Source of the DNA: Arthrobacter alpinus
GTDB lineage: Bacteria; Actinomycetota; Actinomycetes; Actinomycetales; Micrococcaceae
DNA: 64,000 nt
Assembly (NCBI RefSeq): GCF_001445575.1
Contig: NZ_CP013200.1
Coordinates: 2,728,001 to 2,792,000, forward strand
Direction: 5' to 3'
Under the pieces are notes generated by a model that ran no database searches, was not told the DNA's origin, and was given only the letters and a program-made list of their open reading frames with translations. The position numbers and the translations under genes were made by a program. This document shows, piece by piece, positions 26,282 through 36,247 of the stretch (its first letter is position 1; every line of letters begins with the position of its first letter).

Positions 26282-26309
26282 TGCTTGGGCTGTCTCCTTG
26301 AACTTTGAA

Positions 26310-26352
26310 CCCGGCCTGCCGCCTGCTTGATAGGTGGCGGGCCGGGCTTTTT
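26310..26352 (+). terminator. Rho-independent terminator after the MFS gene
   Basis: Stem CCCGGCCTGCCGCC with its near-exact complement GGTGGCGGGCCGGG and a 9-nt loop, then CTTTTTG. It also faces the convergent SGNH gene ending at 26360. Confidence 0.88.
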
Positions 26353-26359
26353 GTTGGTG

Positions 26360-27526
26360 TTAGCGCGCCTCCAGCGGAGCGCCAGGACGGAACGCCAGGC
26401 GTGCAAAGCGCTCACCCATGAGGCGGTGGGTTTCACTGTCCGGATGGAGCGCATCTGAAAGAGGATGCGTTTGGGCATCGCTCTCACCATAGAGTGCCAA
26501 TCCGTCGAGGAAATGCAGATTTGGATCGCTTTGTGCGCGTGCGCGGACTATCCGCTCCAATTCGTCCCGAATGATCCGCAAGGTGAGCTTTCCGGCGGCA
26601 GTTTCCAGCGGGTCCCCGGTGGCGATGAAACGCATTTTTCCTTCGGCAAGGGCGGCCATGTCGAAGGCCCCGGGGCCAGGAGTGTCCTCATGAATTCCAC
26701 AGAAGACGGGCGAAACCACCAGCAAAGGCGTCTCCGGATGCCCGTCGCGGAGAGTGTCAAGGAATCCGTGGACGGCCGGTCCGAAAGCGCGCAACCGCAT
26801 CAGGTCAAGGTTGACTATGTTGATGCCCATCTTGATACTGATGGCATCAGCCGGTGTGTCACGCATAGTGCGTGCAGTAAAAGGATCCAACAGGGCGCTG
26901 CCACCAAAACCGAGATTTGTCAGTTCCATTCCACCCAAGCGGGCAGCAAGAGCGGGCCAAATCGCCGTCGGACGCGTGGCATTGGAGCCGTGACTGATGG
27001 AGCTGCCGTGGTGCAGCCACTGGGGGCGAACGCTGACCGGCTGTGGTTGAAGGGGTGCGTCGCTGCGAAGCTCCAAGAGCTCAGTGACCTCATTGTGGGG
27101 TAGCCAGAGTTCAATATTTTTTAGCCCCGCTGGCAGGTTCGTGAAGCTACTCGTGCAGCTGGGGCCCTGTTCACGTGAGGGGACTCCGGTGGCCATGTCA
27201 ATGGTTGTCAGAATGCCGCCGTTGGTGACGGACTCTCCGAAGACTGAGCCGTCCACCACGATTTCAATGACGCCATCGGGTCGAGACGGGGCTCCCGCAT
27301 AACTGGTACGCGAGCGTACGGTGTCTAGCTCGATGGTGGTAGACGCAGTCTGAAAGACGATGCGCACTCCGGAGGGCTGCTGCTCGACCATGAGGAGCTG
27401 TGGATCCCCGTTGGCCTGGGCGCGTGCGCTGGAAGGTAGGCGATGGACAATGGTGCCCGTCGCCGTGCTCTCCAGTTCGAGGGCGCCGCGAATAAAGCTG
27501 GCCGGGATGGGATGGGTGGTAATCAT
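26360..27526 (-). CDS. SGNH/GDSL-type esterase or lipase
   Basis: 388 residues. An N-terminal beta-sandwich domain (about 1-190) is followed by an SGNH hydrolase domain. Catalytic Ser is in LHHGSSISHG, the oxyanion Gly in NLGFGGSALL, the Asn block is KMGINIVN, and Asp-His is in SDALHPDSETHRLM. No signal peptide, so probably cytoplasmic. The two-domain plan resembles carbohydrate or acyl esterases. Start placed at ATG 27526; the upstream extension to 27721 runs through low-quality sequence. Substrate unknown. Confidence 0.85.
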   Translation of the reverse strand: MITTHPIPASFIRGALELESTATGTIVHRLPSSARAQANGDPQLLMVEQQPSGVRIVFQTASTTIELDTVRSRTSYAGAPSRPDGVIEIVVDGSVFGESVTNGGILTTIDMATGVPSREQGPSCTSSFTNLPAGLKNIELWLPHNEVTELLELRSDAPLQPQPVSVRPQWLHHGSSISHGSNATRPTAIWPALAARLGGMELTNLGFGGSALLDPFTARTMRDTPADAISIKMGINIVNLDLMRLRAFGPAVHGFLDTLRDGHPETPLLVVSPVFCGIHEDTPGPGAFDMAALAEGKMRFIATGDPLETAAGKLTLRIIRDELERIVRARAQSDPNLHFLDGLALYGESDAQTHPLSDALHPDSETHRLMGERFARLAFRPGAPLEAR

Positions 27527-27632
27527 GTGGCTCCAGGGCGTCTGCGGATTGCTGGGTCGGGGTGCGCTGCTGCGTCCATCTTTACATGTGAGGGGCCCTG
27601 GGTGCCTCCCTCGAGTCTTCTTCGGGAAAGGT

Positions 27633-28283
27633 CTACAGCAGATTAGCTGCTGCCAGACTCCTGGCTGGTTCTGGTTCTGGTTTGGAATTCGTTGCGCCGC
27701 GACGAGCCCGGAATGCACCAAGTGTTTTATCGAGCACGATTCCTAGCAGACCGGCAACGAGCATGGCTCCTATTAGACCTAGCAGCGGGTGTTCACGCAA
27801 CCAGGATCCAGCCAGCGCTCCAATAGCTACTGAGTAGATGGCCCACAGCGTTGCGGAGAGGGCCGACACTGCCACAAACCTACGTCGATTGTACCGAGTA
27901 GCCCCGGCGGTGAGATTGACGGCAACCCTGGCTACGGGGAGGAACCTTGCCACCAAGATCATTGAAACTGCCCGTTGTTCCAGCTCTGTCTCCGCCTTGG
28001 CAAATGCACGCTGCATCATCGGCCGGCGCAGCCAGGCAAAGCGGTGTTTTCCTAGATGGCGCCCGATCATGTAGGCGACATTGTCGCCGAGAAATGCGCC
28101 GACAGCAGCCGTGAGAACCAGTAGTGAAAGCGCAGACCACCCGTGATTTACAGCCAGGGCAGCTGCGCCAACCACCAGGGTCTCGCTGGGAATGGGAGGG
28201 AAGAAGCCGTCCAGCAGGCAAAAAACCACCACCACCACGTAGGCCCACGGCTGTCCTGCCGCTGCCATCAAAAAGTCAGTCAT
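27633..28283 (-). CDS. DedA family membrane protein
   Basis: 216 residues. Family marks: VFCLLDGFFPPIPSETLV near residues 20-37, GAFLGDNVAYMIGR, and the conserved RFLPVARVAVNLTAGA reentrant region with its essential arginines, then several C-terminal membrane segments. DedA proteins are polyprenyl-phosphate or phospholipid flippase-like transporters needed for envelope homeostasis. A Pro-Glu-rich tail follows the last segment. Upstream lies a palindrome-rich spacer. Confidence 0.93.
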   Translation of the reverse strand: MTDFLMAAAGQPWAYVVVVVFCLLDGFFPPIPSETLVVGAAALAVNHGWSALSLLVLTAAVGAFLGDNVAYMIGRHLGKHRFAWLRRPMMQRAFAKAETELEQRAVSMILVARFLPVARVAVNLTAGATRYNRRRFVAVSALSATLWAIYSVAIGALAGSWLREHPLLGLIGAMLVAGLLGIVLDKTLGAFRARRGATNSKPEPEPARSLAAANLL

Positions 28284-28593
28284 GACTGCACGCTGCCGTC
28301 GGGTTCATTGCGGGGATATCCATGTCTTCAACGCTACGGTTACCGGCGGGGCGCCACCATGGGGATATCCCCCTATTCACCCCTGAGGAAACCCGCAGTG
28401 TTGGCTTACATAAAGCGGTGGTGCGGTGACCTCGAGTGGTGGTTCTAGGACCTGTCAGTTCCCAATTGTCTGCGTATTGACGCCGTCGCCTACACCGACT
28501 GACGGCATTCTCGATCACTGAAGGTGAGTTTGACGCCATCGCCTAGTGACGCCGTCGTACTTGGAAACGACGGCGCAGGTTAAGGTGCCACCG
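28284..28593. other. 310-bp intergenic region with palindromes
   Basis: No credible gene. It contains the perfect palindrome GGGGATATCCCC (28361-28372) and a partner GGGGATATCC (28312-28321) about 40 bp away, close to the dedA start. It also contains several TGACGCC(A/G)TCG copies at 28470-28560. One 12-mer of this region, ACGCCGTCGTAC, recurs at 37171-37182. Confidence 0.55.
28550..28575 (-). terminator. Hairpin after the lysine permease gene
   Basis: Nine-bp stem CGCCGTCGT / ACGACGGCG with an 8-nt loop, 18 bp past the permease stop. No U tract on the minus strand; probable but weak terminator. Confidence 0.5.
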
Positions 28594-30126
28594 CTAAGCG
28601 GCGCTCTCCTCAACATCCTTGGGGCCGGAAAGGTCCATCTCCAGCAGTGGCACAACTTTGGATTTGCTGACGAATCGGTGAATGAGCCAGAGGCCCAGAA
28701 AGATGGGGATGCCAATATAGGACGAGAGGACTTCCGCTCCCCGGCCAGCAAGAATCGCCTCGTAGTTCTGCCCGGCGATCACCAAGATGAGCACCGTGAA
28801 CGCCAAGATGGGCCCAATGGGGAAGAACGAGGCTCGGTACGGCAGATCGCTCACCTTGTTCCCTTGGGCAATGAATCCGCGCCGGAAGCGGTAGTGCGAG
28901 ACCGCGATGCCAGCCCAGACAATGAATCCGCTCAGTCCCGAGACGTTCAGCAGCCACGAGTATGCGGCACCTTGGCCCACGATCGCGCTCAGGAAACCGA
29001 AGAGTCCGACGGCGGCCGTGGCCAGCAGTGCGGCCATCGGCACGCCTCGGGAGTTGGTGCGGCCGAAGATCTTTGGGGCCTTGCCGTCGTGCGCCATGGC
29101 GTAGAGCATGCGCGTTGAGGCGTAGAGCCCGGAGTTACCGGCCGAGAGAATGGCAGTTAAAATCACGGCGTTCATCACAGCTGCGGCGAAGGCAATGCCC
29201 GCCCGTTCGAAGACCAAGGTGAAGGGTGAGGCGGCAATGTCTGCTTCCCCGGATGCCAGCAGGCTTGGGTCGGTAAAGGGGATCAGGCAGCCGATGACAA
29301 AGATGGCGCCCACGTAGAAGATCATGATGCGCCAGAAGACTGAGCGGATAGCGCGCGGGACCTCGCGCCGTGGGTTTTTGGCTTCGCCTGCCGCCACGCC
29401 CACCAGCTCGGTGCCTTGGAAGGAGAACCCGGCGATCATGAAGACGGAGATGATGGACACCCAGCCACCGTGGAATACGTCTTCACCGTTTTGCCAATTC
29501 GACATTCCTGAGTGGCCGTCGCCCAGGATGCCAAAGATCATCAGGACACCGGCGATGAGGAACAGGATTACCGCAACCACCTTGATCGAGGACAGCCAGA
29601 ACTCGCTTTCCCCGAACGCCTTGGATGAAAGCGCGTTTACTGCGGTGAGTAGCACCAGGAAAGCTCCGGCCCAGAGCCAACCAGGAACCCCTGGAAACCA
29701 GAAGTCCATGATGATGCCTGCGGCCACTAGTTCCGCGGCCACGGTAATGGCCCAGTTGAACCAGTAGTTCCAGCCAACGGCGAACCCGAATGATGGTGAA
29801 ACAAAGCGAGTGGCGTACGTCTGGAATGAACCCGCCACAGGAATCTTGGCGGACATCTCACCCAAGGACTGCATCAACAAGAAGACCATCAAGCCCACCA
29901 GAATGTAGGCCAGTAGGGCTCCACCGGGACCGGCCTGAGCAATGGTGCCACCGGAGGCCACGAAGAGGCCGGTGCCAATAGCGCCACCAATCGCAATCAT
30001 CTGCAGGTGACGGCTGCTCAGGCCGCGCTTGAGCTCGTTGTCAGCGCCGGACCCTTCTTGCTTGGTGCCGGTTACGGCAGCCTGACCGTGGGAAGCAATC
30101 GCTGAATCGACAGAGGTCCTGCTCAT
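28594..30126 (-). CDS. lysP: Amino acid permease, LysP-like (APC superfamily)
   Basis: 510 residues, 12 predicted membrane segments. Strongly LysP-like: LSSRHLQMIAIGGAIGTGLF, VASGGTIAQAGPGGALL, GFAVGWNYWFNWAITVA, GFSFQGTELVGVAAGE, VMNAVILTAILSAGNSGLYA and FRRGFIAQG match the known pattern of the Escherichia coli lysine permease. Imports lysine, perhaps other basic amino acids, with protons. The N-terminal 30 residues are hydrophilic. It stands alone; the substrate is inferred from family resemblance. Confidence 0.88.
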   Translation of the reverse strand: MSRTSVDSAIASHGQAAVTGTKQEGSGADNELKRGLSSRHLQMIAIGGAIGTGLFVASGGTIAQAGPGGALLAYILVGLMVFLLMQSLGEMSAKIPVAGSFQTYATRFVSPSFGFAVGWNYWFNWAITVAAELVAAGIIMDFWFPGVPGWLWAGAFLVLLTAVNALSSKAFGESEFWLSSIKVVAVILFLIAGVLMIFGILGDGHSGMSNWQNGEDVFHGGWVSIISVFMIAGFSFQGTELVGVAAGEAKNPRREVPRAIRSVFWRIMIFYVGAIFVIGCLIPFTDPSLLASGEADIAASPFTLVFERAGIAFAAAVMNAVILTAILSAGNSGLYASTRMLYAMAHDGKAPKIFGRTNSRGVPMAALLATAAVGLFGFLSAIVGQGAAYSWLLNVSGLSGFIVWAGIAVSHYRFRRGFIAQGNKVSDLPYRASFFPIGPILAFTVLILVIAGQNYEAILAGRGAEVLSSYIGIPIFLGLWLIHRFVSKSKVVPLLEMDLSGPKDVEESAA

Positions 30127-30738
30127 GGGTGGTCCTGCCCGGCCCGGCGAGCCCTAGACCACGGTGAAGAACAGTGTTTCTGCTGCATTTGCGACCTTCT
30201 GGTGCGTGCCCTGGGATGTCAGGACGACGTCAATTTCTTCGTTCCAGACCTGTGGGGGCGGAGCGGTGGCGGAGAATGGTTGTCTGGAGCCCAATATCTG
30301 AGGGCAACACTCCATTATGACGGGGTTTTTCCACAAACCATGAATTAGTGGTGGGAGTCACTGCCCTTGGCCAAATTAGCAAACACCCATTCCCTGTGGC
30401 CGCACGCGCCCGGATCCCGCGTTGTGGTGCGTGTTGCCCGGCTCGGCATAAATCTCCAGGCTTTTCCGTGGTCCACTCGACGCCGGTATCATCGACCAGC
30501 TTGGCGAAGAAGTCTTCGCTGACCTGTGCGTTGTATGCCTCGCTGTAGGTCATGCCCGCAACATCGGGAACTTCACGCTTTTCCTGGACTGCCATGGCCG
30601 TGGTGCTGGGGGTTTCGCTCGGGGACGCGCCGGAGAGGCTGCCGGATGCGAGTTCATGGTGGGATTGGCTGAGATCAAGGGGACCTGGGATGTGGTGCCG
30701 GAGCAGGAGTCGTGACAGCGGTCTTGGTACGACGACCG
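30127..30738. other. 612-bp region between the lysine permease and nickel transporter genes
   Basis: No intact gene. It includes the permease promoter region (next to 30126) and a PASTA-like coding fragment on the minus strand, described separately. The minus-strand frame is open from 31093 to 30230, but its upstream part is only the shadow of the nickel transporter gene. Confidence 0.55.
30455..30690 (-). pseudogene. PASTA-like domain fragment
   Basis: The minus strand encodes a Ser/Thr/Pro-rich stretch followed by EVPDVAGMTYSEAYNA and FFAKLVDDTGVEWTTEKP, which looks like one PASTA-type repeat of a secreted actinobacterial protein (V-P-D-V-x-G-M). There is no signal peptide or good start upstream, and after EKP the frame turns to Arg/Gln-rich sequence without pattern in any frame. 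I read it as a broken gene remnant. Weak support. Confidence 0.33.
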
Positions 30739-31836
30739 CTACGATTCTGGCGATGACCCGGACGATGACTTTGGCGAGGACGTGGTGCGGTGGGATCCGC
30801 CGTCGTGCCTGTCCCGCCGCCAGCCCATTGCCGCAATTCCCCACACGGCCAGGAACAGTCCCACCAGCAGCAAGCCGGCATGGCCTAGATCCAGGTTGGC
30901 GAGCCACGTTGAGACCGGATCCTTCAGGCCTAGCACGTCTTGCATGATGCCCGCGATGGTCAGGGCCGAAATGAACAGGGCCGAGGTGGAAGACAGCCCG
31001 GTGATGACCATGTTGAAGCCGATCCGTCGGGTTGGGTTCATGACGGCGGAGCGGTACATTTTCATCATTGCCATGCCGTTGGCTGTGTCGCACAACGTCA
31101 TGGCGGCAGCGAACGCCAGCGGCAATGCCATCAGGGCTGCAATGGATATGCCGGCCAGGGCGGCCGAGGCTGTCAGCAGCAGGAAAGCGATGGTGGACGC
31201 GGTGTCGAAGCCCAGTCCGAACAGGAAGCCAAGCACGTAAATATCGCGGGGCCGCTTCACCCTGGACAGCGGCTTGTCCATGAGGCGTGCGACCATGCCT
31301 GTCGGTGCTAGCTCATCATCCGCAACCTCCCCTCCCCCACTGACACGCCGGAACAGGACGTTGGCCTTCAGGAACGCAGCGCCGTTGAACAGCCCGATGG
31401 CCAACAGAAACAACGCCGAAACACTCGCACCAAAAACGGCCAGGGTCATGTTTGCTGCCGACCCGTCCTGCAGCACGGCACCCATGATGCTGGCACCGCT
31501 GACAACGAGGACTCCCGCCAGCAACACCACGGAGCTGTGGCCCATGCTGAACGCGAAGCCGACGCTCACCGGCCCCCTGCCCTGGGCGGCGAACTTGCGG
31601 CTCGAGTTGTCGATTGCGGCGATGTGGTCCCAGTCGTAACTGTGCTTCACGCCGGCCAGATATGCAGTGATCACCAGGCCGATGGCCAGCGGATGAACAT
31701 CTGTCAACAGTGAAAAAGCCACGAGCCCCGCCACGACGATGTGCAGCAAGGCCACTGCCAGGAACGTGGCGCCCATCCTGCGGGCGACCGGAAGCTTCTC
31801 ACGTTCCAGATATCCGAGGCGGGCAACGGCGGGCAC
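30739..31836 (-). CDS. Nickel/cobalt transporter, NiCoT (HoxN/NixA) family
   Basis: 365 residues, about eight membrane segments. The metal-selecting HX4DH motif is present as H-S-Y-D-W-D-H (VKHSYDWDHIAAIDN), plus GFAFSMGHSSVV and LGFDTASTIA, all hallmark NiCoT sequences. I chose the GTG at 31836, which shares a base with the ureD stop and has AAGGAA upstream; the frame to 31875 would overlap ureD by 40 bp. As the last gene of the urease operon it supplies nickel for the urease active site. The C-terminus is a charged Ser/His-rich tail. Confidence 0.94.
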   Translation of the reverse strand: MPAVARLGYLEREKLPVARRMGATFLAVALLHIVVAGLVAFSLLTDVHPLAIGLVITAYLAGVKHSYDWDHIAAIDNSSRKFAAQGRGPVSVGFAFSMGHSSVVLLAGVLVVSGASIMGAVLQDGSAANMTLAVFGASVSALFLLAIGLFNGAAFLKANVLFRRVSGGGEVADDELAPTGMVARLMDKPLSRVKRPRDIYVLGFLFGLGFDTASTIAFLLLTASAALAGISIAALMALPLAFAAAMTLCDTANGMAMMKMYRSAVMNPTRRIGFNMVITGLSSTSALFISALTIAGIMQDVLGLKDPVSTWLANLDLGHAGLLLVGLFLAVWGIAAMGWRRDRHDGGSHRTTSSPKSSSGSSPES

Positions 31837-32699
31837 TAGTATTTCCTTAAGTTCAGGGGTTCTTGGCCGTGCCAACGCTTCCGCAGAAGATCGACGGCGG
31901 CAGCCAGCATTTCGTTCAGTCGTTCCGTTGAGTGGGACAGGGCACGCAAGGCCAGACCCGGGCCGTCCAGCAGCGTCAGTCCCAGCTGGCCGCCGTCGTT
32001 CTTAGGAGCGAGCAGCGCGTGGAGTTCATCCACCAGCGCCTGGTCCACGCGCGCATCCATGACCAGCAGTGAGGCGAGGTGCGTGTACTCGGCCATGAAG
32101 CATGTGCTGTCAACGGGCGAGCCGCTTCCGGGGCGAATCAGCAGATTGTCCAGGACCGTCAACCGGCCGCCGATGGAGATCTCATTGCGCATGCGGATCT
32201 CGTCATACCGGAACAGCTTGCCGTCCGGCGACCAGCCGGGCGTGACCACCTCGGCCATGACCAGCGACGCCGTAGGGTCCATGTCCACCGCCGTCACCTG
32301 GGCATAGGTGGCCTCGCGATAGGCGATCAGCGGATCGGGCAGCAACTCCAAGCGTGAACCGGCACCCAACAAAACGCGCATGTGCTGCTCGGCGCGATTA
32401 TTCGGCGTCCGGTACACCTTCGTGGCCGACTGCGTGGTCAACAGCAGCTCGGCCCCGTCGGCCACCGCGACCTCGATGAGGTACTTGTCCCCGCCCAAAT
32501 ATGCGCCACCTGGGTTGATGACCACGTAGCAAACCTGCCCGGACTCATCCAGGTAGTGCGGGCGCAGGATCCGCAGCGCCCCGTCGTGAAACTGCTTGAC
32601 CGCGATTGAGCGGCCTTCGCGCCGGTCGATGTCCAGCGACAAAGTCCCCGCCCACTCCTGAGGCGCAGCCAACCGCCCCACGGTGACGGCTGCGGTCAC
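31836..32699 (-). CDS. ureD: Urease accessory protein UreD (UreH)
   Basis: 287 residues. Scaffold that binds apo-urease and, with UreF and UreG, inserts nickel and the carbamylated lysine. Seen: [49 protein letters not shown] and [14 protein letters not shown], diagnostic for UreD. GTG start overlaps the ureG stop as GTGA, so the two are translationally coupled. In many bacteria ureD comes first; here it follows ureG, as in several actinobacteria. Confidence 0.95.
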   Translation of the reverse strand: MTAAVTVGRLAAPQEWAGTLSLDIDRREGRSIAVKQFHDGALRILRPHYLDESGQVCYVVINPGGAYLGGDKYLIEVAVADGAELLLTTQSATKVYRTPNNRAEQHMRVLLGAGSRLELLPDPLIAYREATYAQVTAVDMDPTASLVMAEVVTPGWSPDGKLFRYDEIRMRNEISIGGRLTVLDNLLIRPGSGSPVDSTCFMAEYTHLASLLVMDARVDQALVDELHALLAPKNDGGQLGLTLLDGPGLALRALSHSTERLNEMLAAAVDLLRKRWHGQEPLNLRKY

Positions 32700-33313
32700 C
32701 TGGTTTCCAAGTCAAGCATCAGCACGTCGCGCTTAAGCCAGTTGAGGACGTGTTCCAGGCCGTCGTCGGTCTTCAGATTCGTGAAGCAGTACGGCTTGTG
32801 GCCGCGGAACTCCAAGGTATCGGCCTCCATCACAGACAGGTCAGCGCCCACGTAGGGGGCCAGGTCGGTCTTGTTGATGATGAACAGGTCCGCCTTGATC
32901 ATGCCCTGCCCGGCCTTTCGCGGGATCTTCTCGCCCTGCGCCACGTCGATGATGTAGATCGAAAAGTCCACCAACTCGGGGCTGAACGTCGCCGAGAGGT
33001 TGTCGCCACCCGATTCAATGAAAATAACCTGAAGGTCAGGATGCCGCGCCTCCAGCTCCTCCACCGCCGCCGAGTTCATCGAGGTGTCCTCACGGATCGC
33101 AGTGTGCGGGCAGCCGCCGGTCTCAATCCCGATGATCCTATCGAGTGGAAGCACGCCGTTCGCTGCCAGGATCTTCGCGTCCTCGATCGTGTAGATGTCG
33201 TTCGTGATCGCAGCGCTTGAGATCTGCCCGTCGAGGGCGCGGGTCAGGCGCTCCACGAGCTGCGTCTTGCCGGCGCCGACCGGTCCGCCAATGCCAATCT
33301 TGATGGGCTTCAT
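32696..33313 (-). CDS. ureG: Urease accessory GTPase UreG
   Basis: 205 residues. SIMIBI-class GTPase that delivers nickel. Walker A is [13 protein letters not shown] (about 9-21); the nickel site is the C-P-H motif in [15 protein letters not shown]; further marks are [33 protein letters not shown] and the GTP-base motif [12 protein letters not shown]. Full length. It lies between ureF and ureD in the urease operon. Confidence 0.97.
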   Translation of the reverse strand: MKPIKIGIGGPVGAGKTQLVERLTRALDGQISSAAITNDIYTIEDAKILAANGVLPLDRIIGIETGGCPHTAIREDTSMNSAAVEELEARHPDLQVIFIESGGDNLSATFSPELVDFSIYIIDVAQGEKIPRKAGQGMIKADLFIINKTDLAPYVGADLSVMEADTLEFRGHKPYCFTNLKTDDGLEHVLNWLKRDVLMLDLETR

Positions 33314-33340
33314 GTGGTTTCTCCTTCTAAAGTGTGTGGG

Positions 33341-34027
33341 TCATGACATGAACATGCGGGCGCGTTGGCGCTCGTGTTGCATTTGGGCAATTTCTAGCCC
33401 GGGGGCTGTGACGCCGAAGTCCTCGCGTCCCAGCGTCTGGATAAGAACGACGCCGTCCCGCACCTCATGGTGCGCAGCGGCAAGGACACGCTGGCCGGCG
33501 CTCTGGCCGAGGGGAATACCGCGGATCGCATTCTGCGTCAGCGACGTCACGGTGGAAAACAGGTACGTGCTCAACAGTTCCTCCAGCGGCACTCCCAGGT
33601 TCTTCCCGGCGATGGCAAACGCCAGTGCCGGGTGGCCGGCGCACTCCCCCGAGCCGACCGCCACCGCATAGTCCCCAAGTTCCGCGCACGGGAAGACCGA
33701 GCCGGCGATATCGAGCATGCGTGCACCCATCTTCACCCCCGCTTCCTGAATTTCCCGGGGCAGGGCCGCCGCGTGCAGTTCCCGGTCCACGCGGAACAGT
33801 TCTGCCTGGGTTTCGGCATCGTAGACCAAGCGGATGGCGAGCCCGTCGGAGTGGACGAGCTGGATCCGGATGAACTGGGTCAGCCAGTTCGCGAAGCTGT
33901 TCTCGTCGTGGACAATCCCGCGATCGAGGTGGGTTTCCATGCCGAGTGAGTGGCTGAACGCGCCGGTGGGCAGCGCCGAATCGCTCAGCTGCAGCAGCGG
34001 CAACAGGTAACTCGGTGCGGGCGCCAT
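33341..34027 (-). CDS. ureF: Urease accessory protein UreF
   Basis: 228 residues, all-helical UreF. Seen: LLQLSDSALPTGAFSHSLGMET, a signature of the family, and LLSTYLFSTVTSLTQNAIRGIPLGQ near residues 150-180. UreF gates UreG GTPase action in the activation complex. I started it at ATG 34027, one base after the ureE stop; the longer frame to 34174 overlaps ureE and has no homology. Confidence 0.94.
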   Translation of the reverse strand: MAPAPSYLLPLLQLSDSALPTGAFSHSLGMETHLDRGIVHDENSFANWLTQFIRIQLVHSDGLAIRLVYDAETQAELFRVDRELHAAALPREIQEAGVKMGARMLDIAGSVFPCAELGDYAVAVGSGECAGHPALAFAIAGKNLGVPLEELLSTYLFSTVTSLTQNAIRGIPLGQSAGQRVLAAAHHEVRDGVVLIQTLGREDFGVTAPGLEIAQMQHERQRARMFMS

Positions 34028-34028
34028 C

Positions 34029-34523
34029 TTAGTGTGTGTGCTCTGCGTGGCGAAAGGGCACGGGCATGACGCGTTCCTGCCGCGAATACGGCACGCCCAC
34101 GTGTTTGAGGTAGTCCTCCACCGTGTGGTCGTAGGCGAGGACCATGACCTGGGCTTCGTATTCGCTGTCCTCACCGAAGAACTGGGCCTGCATGTGCCGG
34201 TTGCCCAGGTTGTGCGCCACGATGCCCATCTCCTTGACGGACTCCGGGGCGATTACCAGAACGTCACTGTGCTCGACGGAGATCACGATGGCGTCCGTCT
34301 CGTCCACATACAGGACGTCACCGTCGCGGAGGTCTGCTGTCGTCTCGCCGGCCAGCCGGATGCCCAGCTCACGGCCATGATCGGTGGTGACGCGTTGGAT
34401 GCGCTTGACCAGCAGGGCCGAGGGCAGCACCACGCGTTCCTCATGCAGTTTTTCCAAAACGGAGGGGTCGAAGGTTTGTGTGGCGGGATCGAACTTATTG
34501 CCAAGGATGGCGTCAATAATCAA
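34029..34523 (-). CDS. ureE: Urease accessory protein UreE (nickel metallochaperone)
   Basis: 164 residues. N-terminal peptide-binding domain, then the metal-binding domain with GNRHMQAQF (conserved His) and a short His-containing C-terminus FRHAEHTH that can bind nickel. It hands nickel to UreG. It sits 11 bp downstream of ureC and just upstream of ureF on the same transcript. Confidence 0.94.
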   Translation of the reverse strand: MIIDAILGNKFDPATQTFDPSVLEKLHEERVVLPSALLVKRIQRVTTDHGRELGIRLAGETTADLRDGDVLYVDETDAIVISVEHSDVLVIAPESVKEMGIVAHNLGNRHMQAQFFGEDSEYEAQVMVLAYDHTVEDYLKHVGVPYSRQERVMPVPFRHAEHTH

Positions 34524-34534
34524 TGGTTCTCCTG

Positions 34535-36247
34535 TTAAAAGAGGAAGTAGCGTTGGGCCATGGGCAGCACGCTGGAGGCTTCGGCCGTGACGACTTCGCC
34601 GTCAACACGCACCTCATAGGTCTCGGGATCCACCTGGATGTCGGGTGTTTCGCCGTTCAGTTTCATGTCCGCCTTGGTGAGATTGCGGATGCCGTGGCAG
34701 GCTCGCACCTCGTGCGCCAGGCCCAACTCGGCCGGAACCCCGGCGTCGACTGCAGCCTGGGACATGAACGTGATGGAGGAGGAATGCACGGCGCGGCCCA
34801 GGGTTGCAAAATTGGGCCGGAAGGTGCGTGGCTGCGGGGTGGGGATGGACCCGTTGGGGTCCCCCATGATGGACATGACCATCTGGCCTCCCTTGATCAC
34901 CATCTCCGGTTTCACGCCGAAGAACGCAGGTTCCCAGATGACGAGGTCGGCAAATTTGCCTTCCTCGATGCTGCCAACATAATCGGAGATGCCGTGGGCG
35001 ATGGCCGGGTTGATCGTGTATTTCGCAACGTAACGCTTAAGCCGGGCGTTGTCACCGACCTCGGGGTCGTCGTCGAACTTCCCGCGCTGGCGCTTCATGG
35101 CATCGGCCACCTGCCAGGTGCGCAGGACCACCTCGCCGACGCGGCCCATGGCCTGGGAGTCGGAGGAGGTGATGGAGAAGATGCCCATGTCGTGCAGGAC
35201 GTCCTCGGCGGCGATGGTTTCCTTGCGGATACGGGAGTCTGCGAAGGCCACGTCCTCGGGGATGTCGGGGCTGAGGTGGTGGCAGACCATGAGCATGTCC
35301 AGGTGCTCGTCGATGGTGTTGACCGTGAAGGGAAGCGTGGGGTTGGTGGACGCCGGGAGCACGTTGGGCAGGCTGGCGATCTTGATGATGTCCGGCGCGT
35401 GGCCGCCGCCGGCACCTTCGGTGTGGAAGGTGTGAATGACACGCCCGGCGATGGCCTTGATGGTGTCCTCGACGAAGCCGAATTCGTTGAGGGTGTCGGA
35501 GTGGATGGCGACCTGGACGTCGAATTCGTCGGCAACCTGCAGCGACATATCGATGGATGAGTGTGTGGCGCCCCAGTCCTCGTGGACTTTCAGGCCGATG
35601 ACGCCGGCGCGTACCTGTTCCGCGAGTGGTTCGCGGGCGCTGGCATGGCCCTTGCCGAGCAGGCCGATGTTGATGGGCATGTTGTCCACGGCCTGCAGCA
35701 TCTTGGAGATGTGCCATTTTCCGGGCGTGACGGTGGTGGCCTTGCTGGCTTCGGACGGGCCGGTGCCGCCGCCGATCAGCGTGGTGACGCCGCTGGCAAG
35801 GGCGACGGGGACCTGGTCGGGGCTGACGAAGTGCACGTGCGTGTCGATGCCGCCGGCGGTCATGATCTTGCCTTCACCGGCGATGATGTCGGTGGCGACG
35901 CCGATCGTGATGTTCACGCCGTCGGAGATGTCCGGGTTGCCGGCCTTGCCGATCTTGAAGATGTGACCGTCGCGGAGGGCGACATCGGCCTTGTAGATGC
36001 CGGACCAATCCAGCACGATGATGTTGGTGATGACGGTGTCGGGGATGTCCTCATCCCGGGTGCGCTGGCCGTTTTGGCCCATGCCGTCACGGATGACCTT
36101 GCCGCCGCCGTAGACCACTTCCTCGCCATATCTGGTGTGGTCATGCTCGATTTCTAGAAACAATTCGGTGTCGGCGAGGCGGATAGCGTCGCCGGTGGTG
36201 GGGCCGTAAAGGTCGGAATACTGCTTGCGGCTCAGTTCAAAGCTCAT
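34535..36247 (-). CDS. ureC: Urease subunit alpha
   Basis: 570 residues, the full size of the catalytic subunit. Hydrolyses urea to ammonia and carbamate at a di-nickel centre. Visible: [12 protein letters not shown] (two nickel histidines), [13 protein letters not shown] (Lys that is carbamylated to bridge the nickels), [10 protein letters not shown], the [14 protein letters not shown] nickel/substrate loop, and the mobile flap MVCHHLSPD with catalytic His. ATG overlaps the ureB stop (ATGA). Confidence 0.98.
   Translation of the reverse strand: MSFELSRKQYSDLYGPTTGDAIRLADTELFLEIEHDHTRYGEEVVYGGGKVIRDGMGQNGQRTRDEDIPDTVITNIIVLDWSGIYKADVALRDGHIFKIGKAGNPDISDGVNITIGVATDIIAGEGKIMTAGGIDTHVHFVSPDQVPVALASGVTTLIGGGTGPSEASKATTVTPGKWHISKMLQAVDNMPINIGLLGKGHASAREPLAEQVRAGVIGLKVHEDWGATHSSIDMSLQVADEFDVQVAIHSDTLNEFGFVEDTIKAIAGRVIHTFHTEGAGGGHAPDIIKIASLPNVLPASTNPTLPFTVNTIDEHLDMLMVCHHLSPDIPEDVAFADSRIRKETIAAEDVLHDMGIFSITSSDSQAMGRVGEVVLRTWQVADAMKRQRGKFDDDPEVGDNARLKRYVAKYTINPAIAHGISDYVGSIEEGKFADLVIWEPAFFGVKPEMVIKGGQMVMSIMGDPNGSIPTPQPRTFRPNFATLGRAVHSSSITFMSQAAVDAGVPAELGLAHEVRACHGIRNLTKADMKLNGETPDIQVDPETYEVRVDGEVVTAEASSVLPMAQRYFLF

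Noticed and set aside
28276..28539. 87-codon minus-strand frame upstream of dedA
   Set aside because: No ribosome site or domain; covers the palindrome-rich spacer.
30230..31093. 287-codon minus-strand frame
   Set aside because: Its first half is the antiphase shadow of the nickel transporter gene; only the PASTA-like part near 30455-30690 has coding character.
35052..35717. 221-codon minus-strand Arg/His-rich frame within ureC
   Set aside because: Out-of-frame shadow of ureC.
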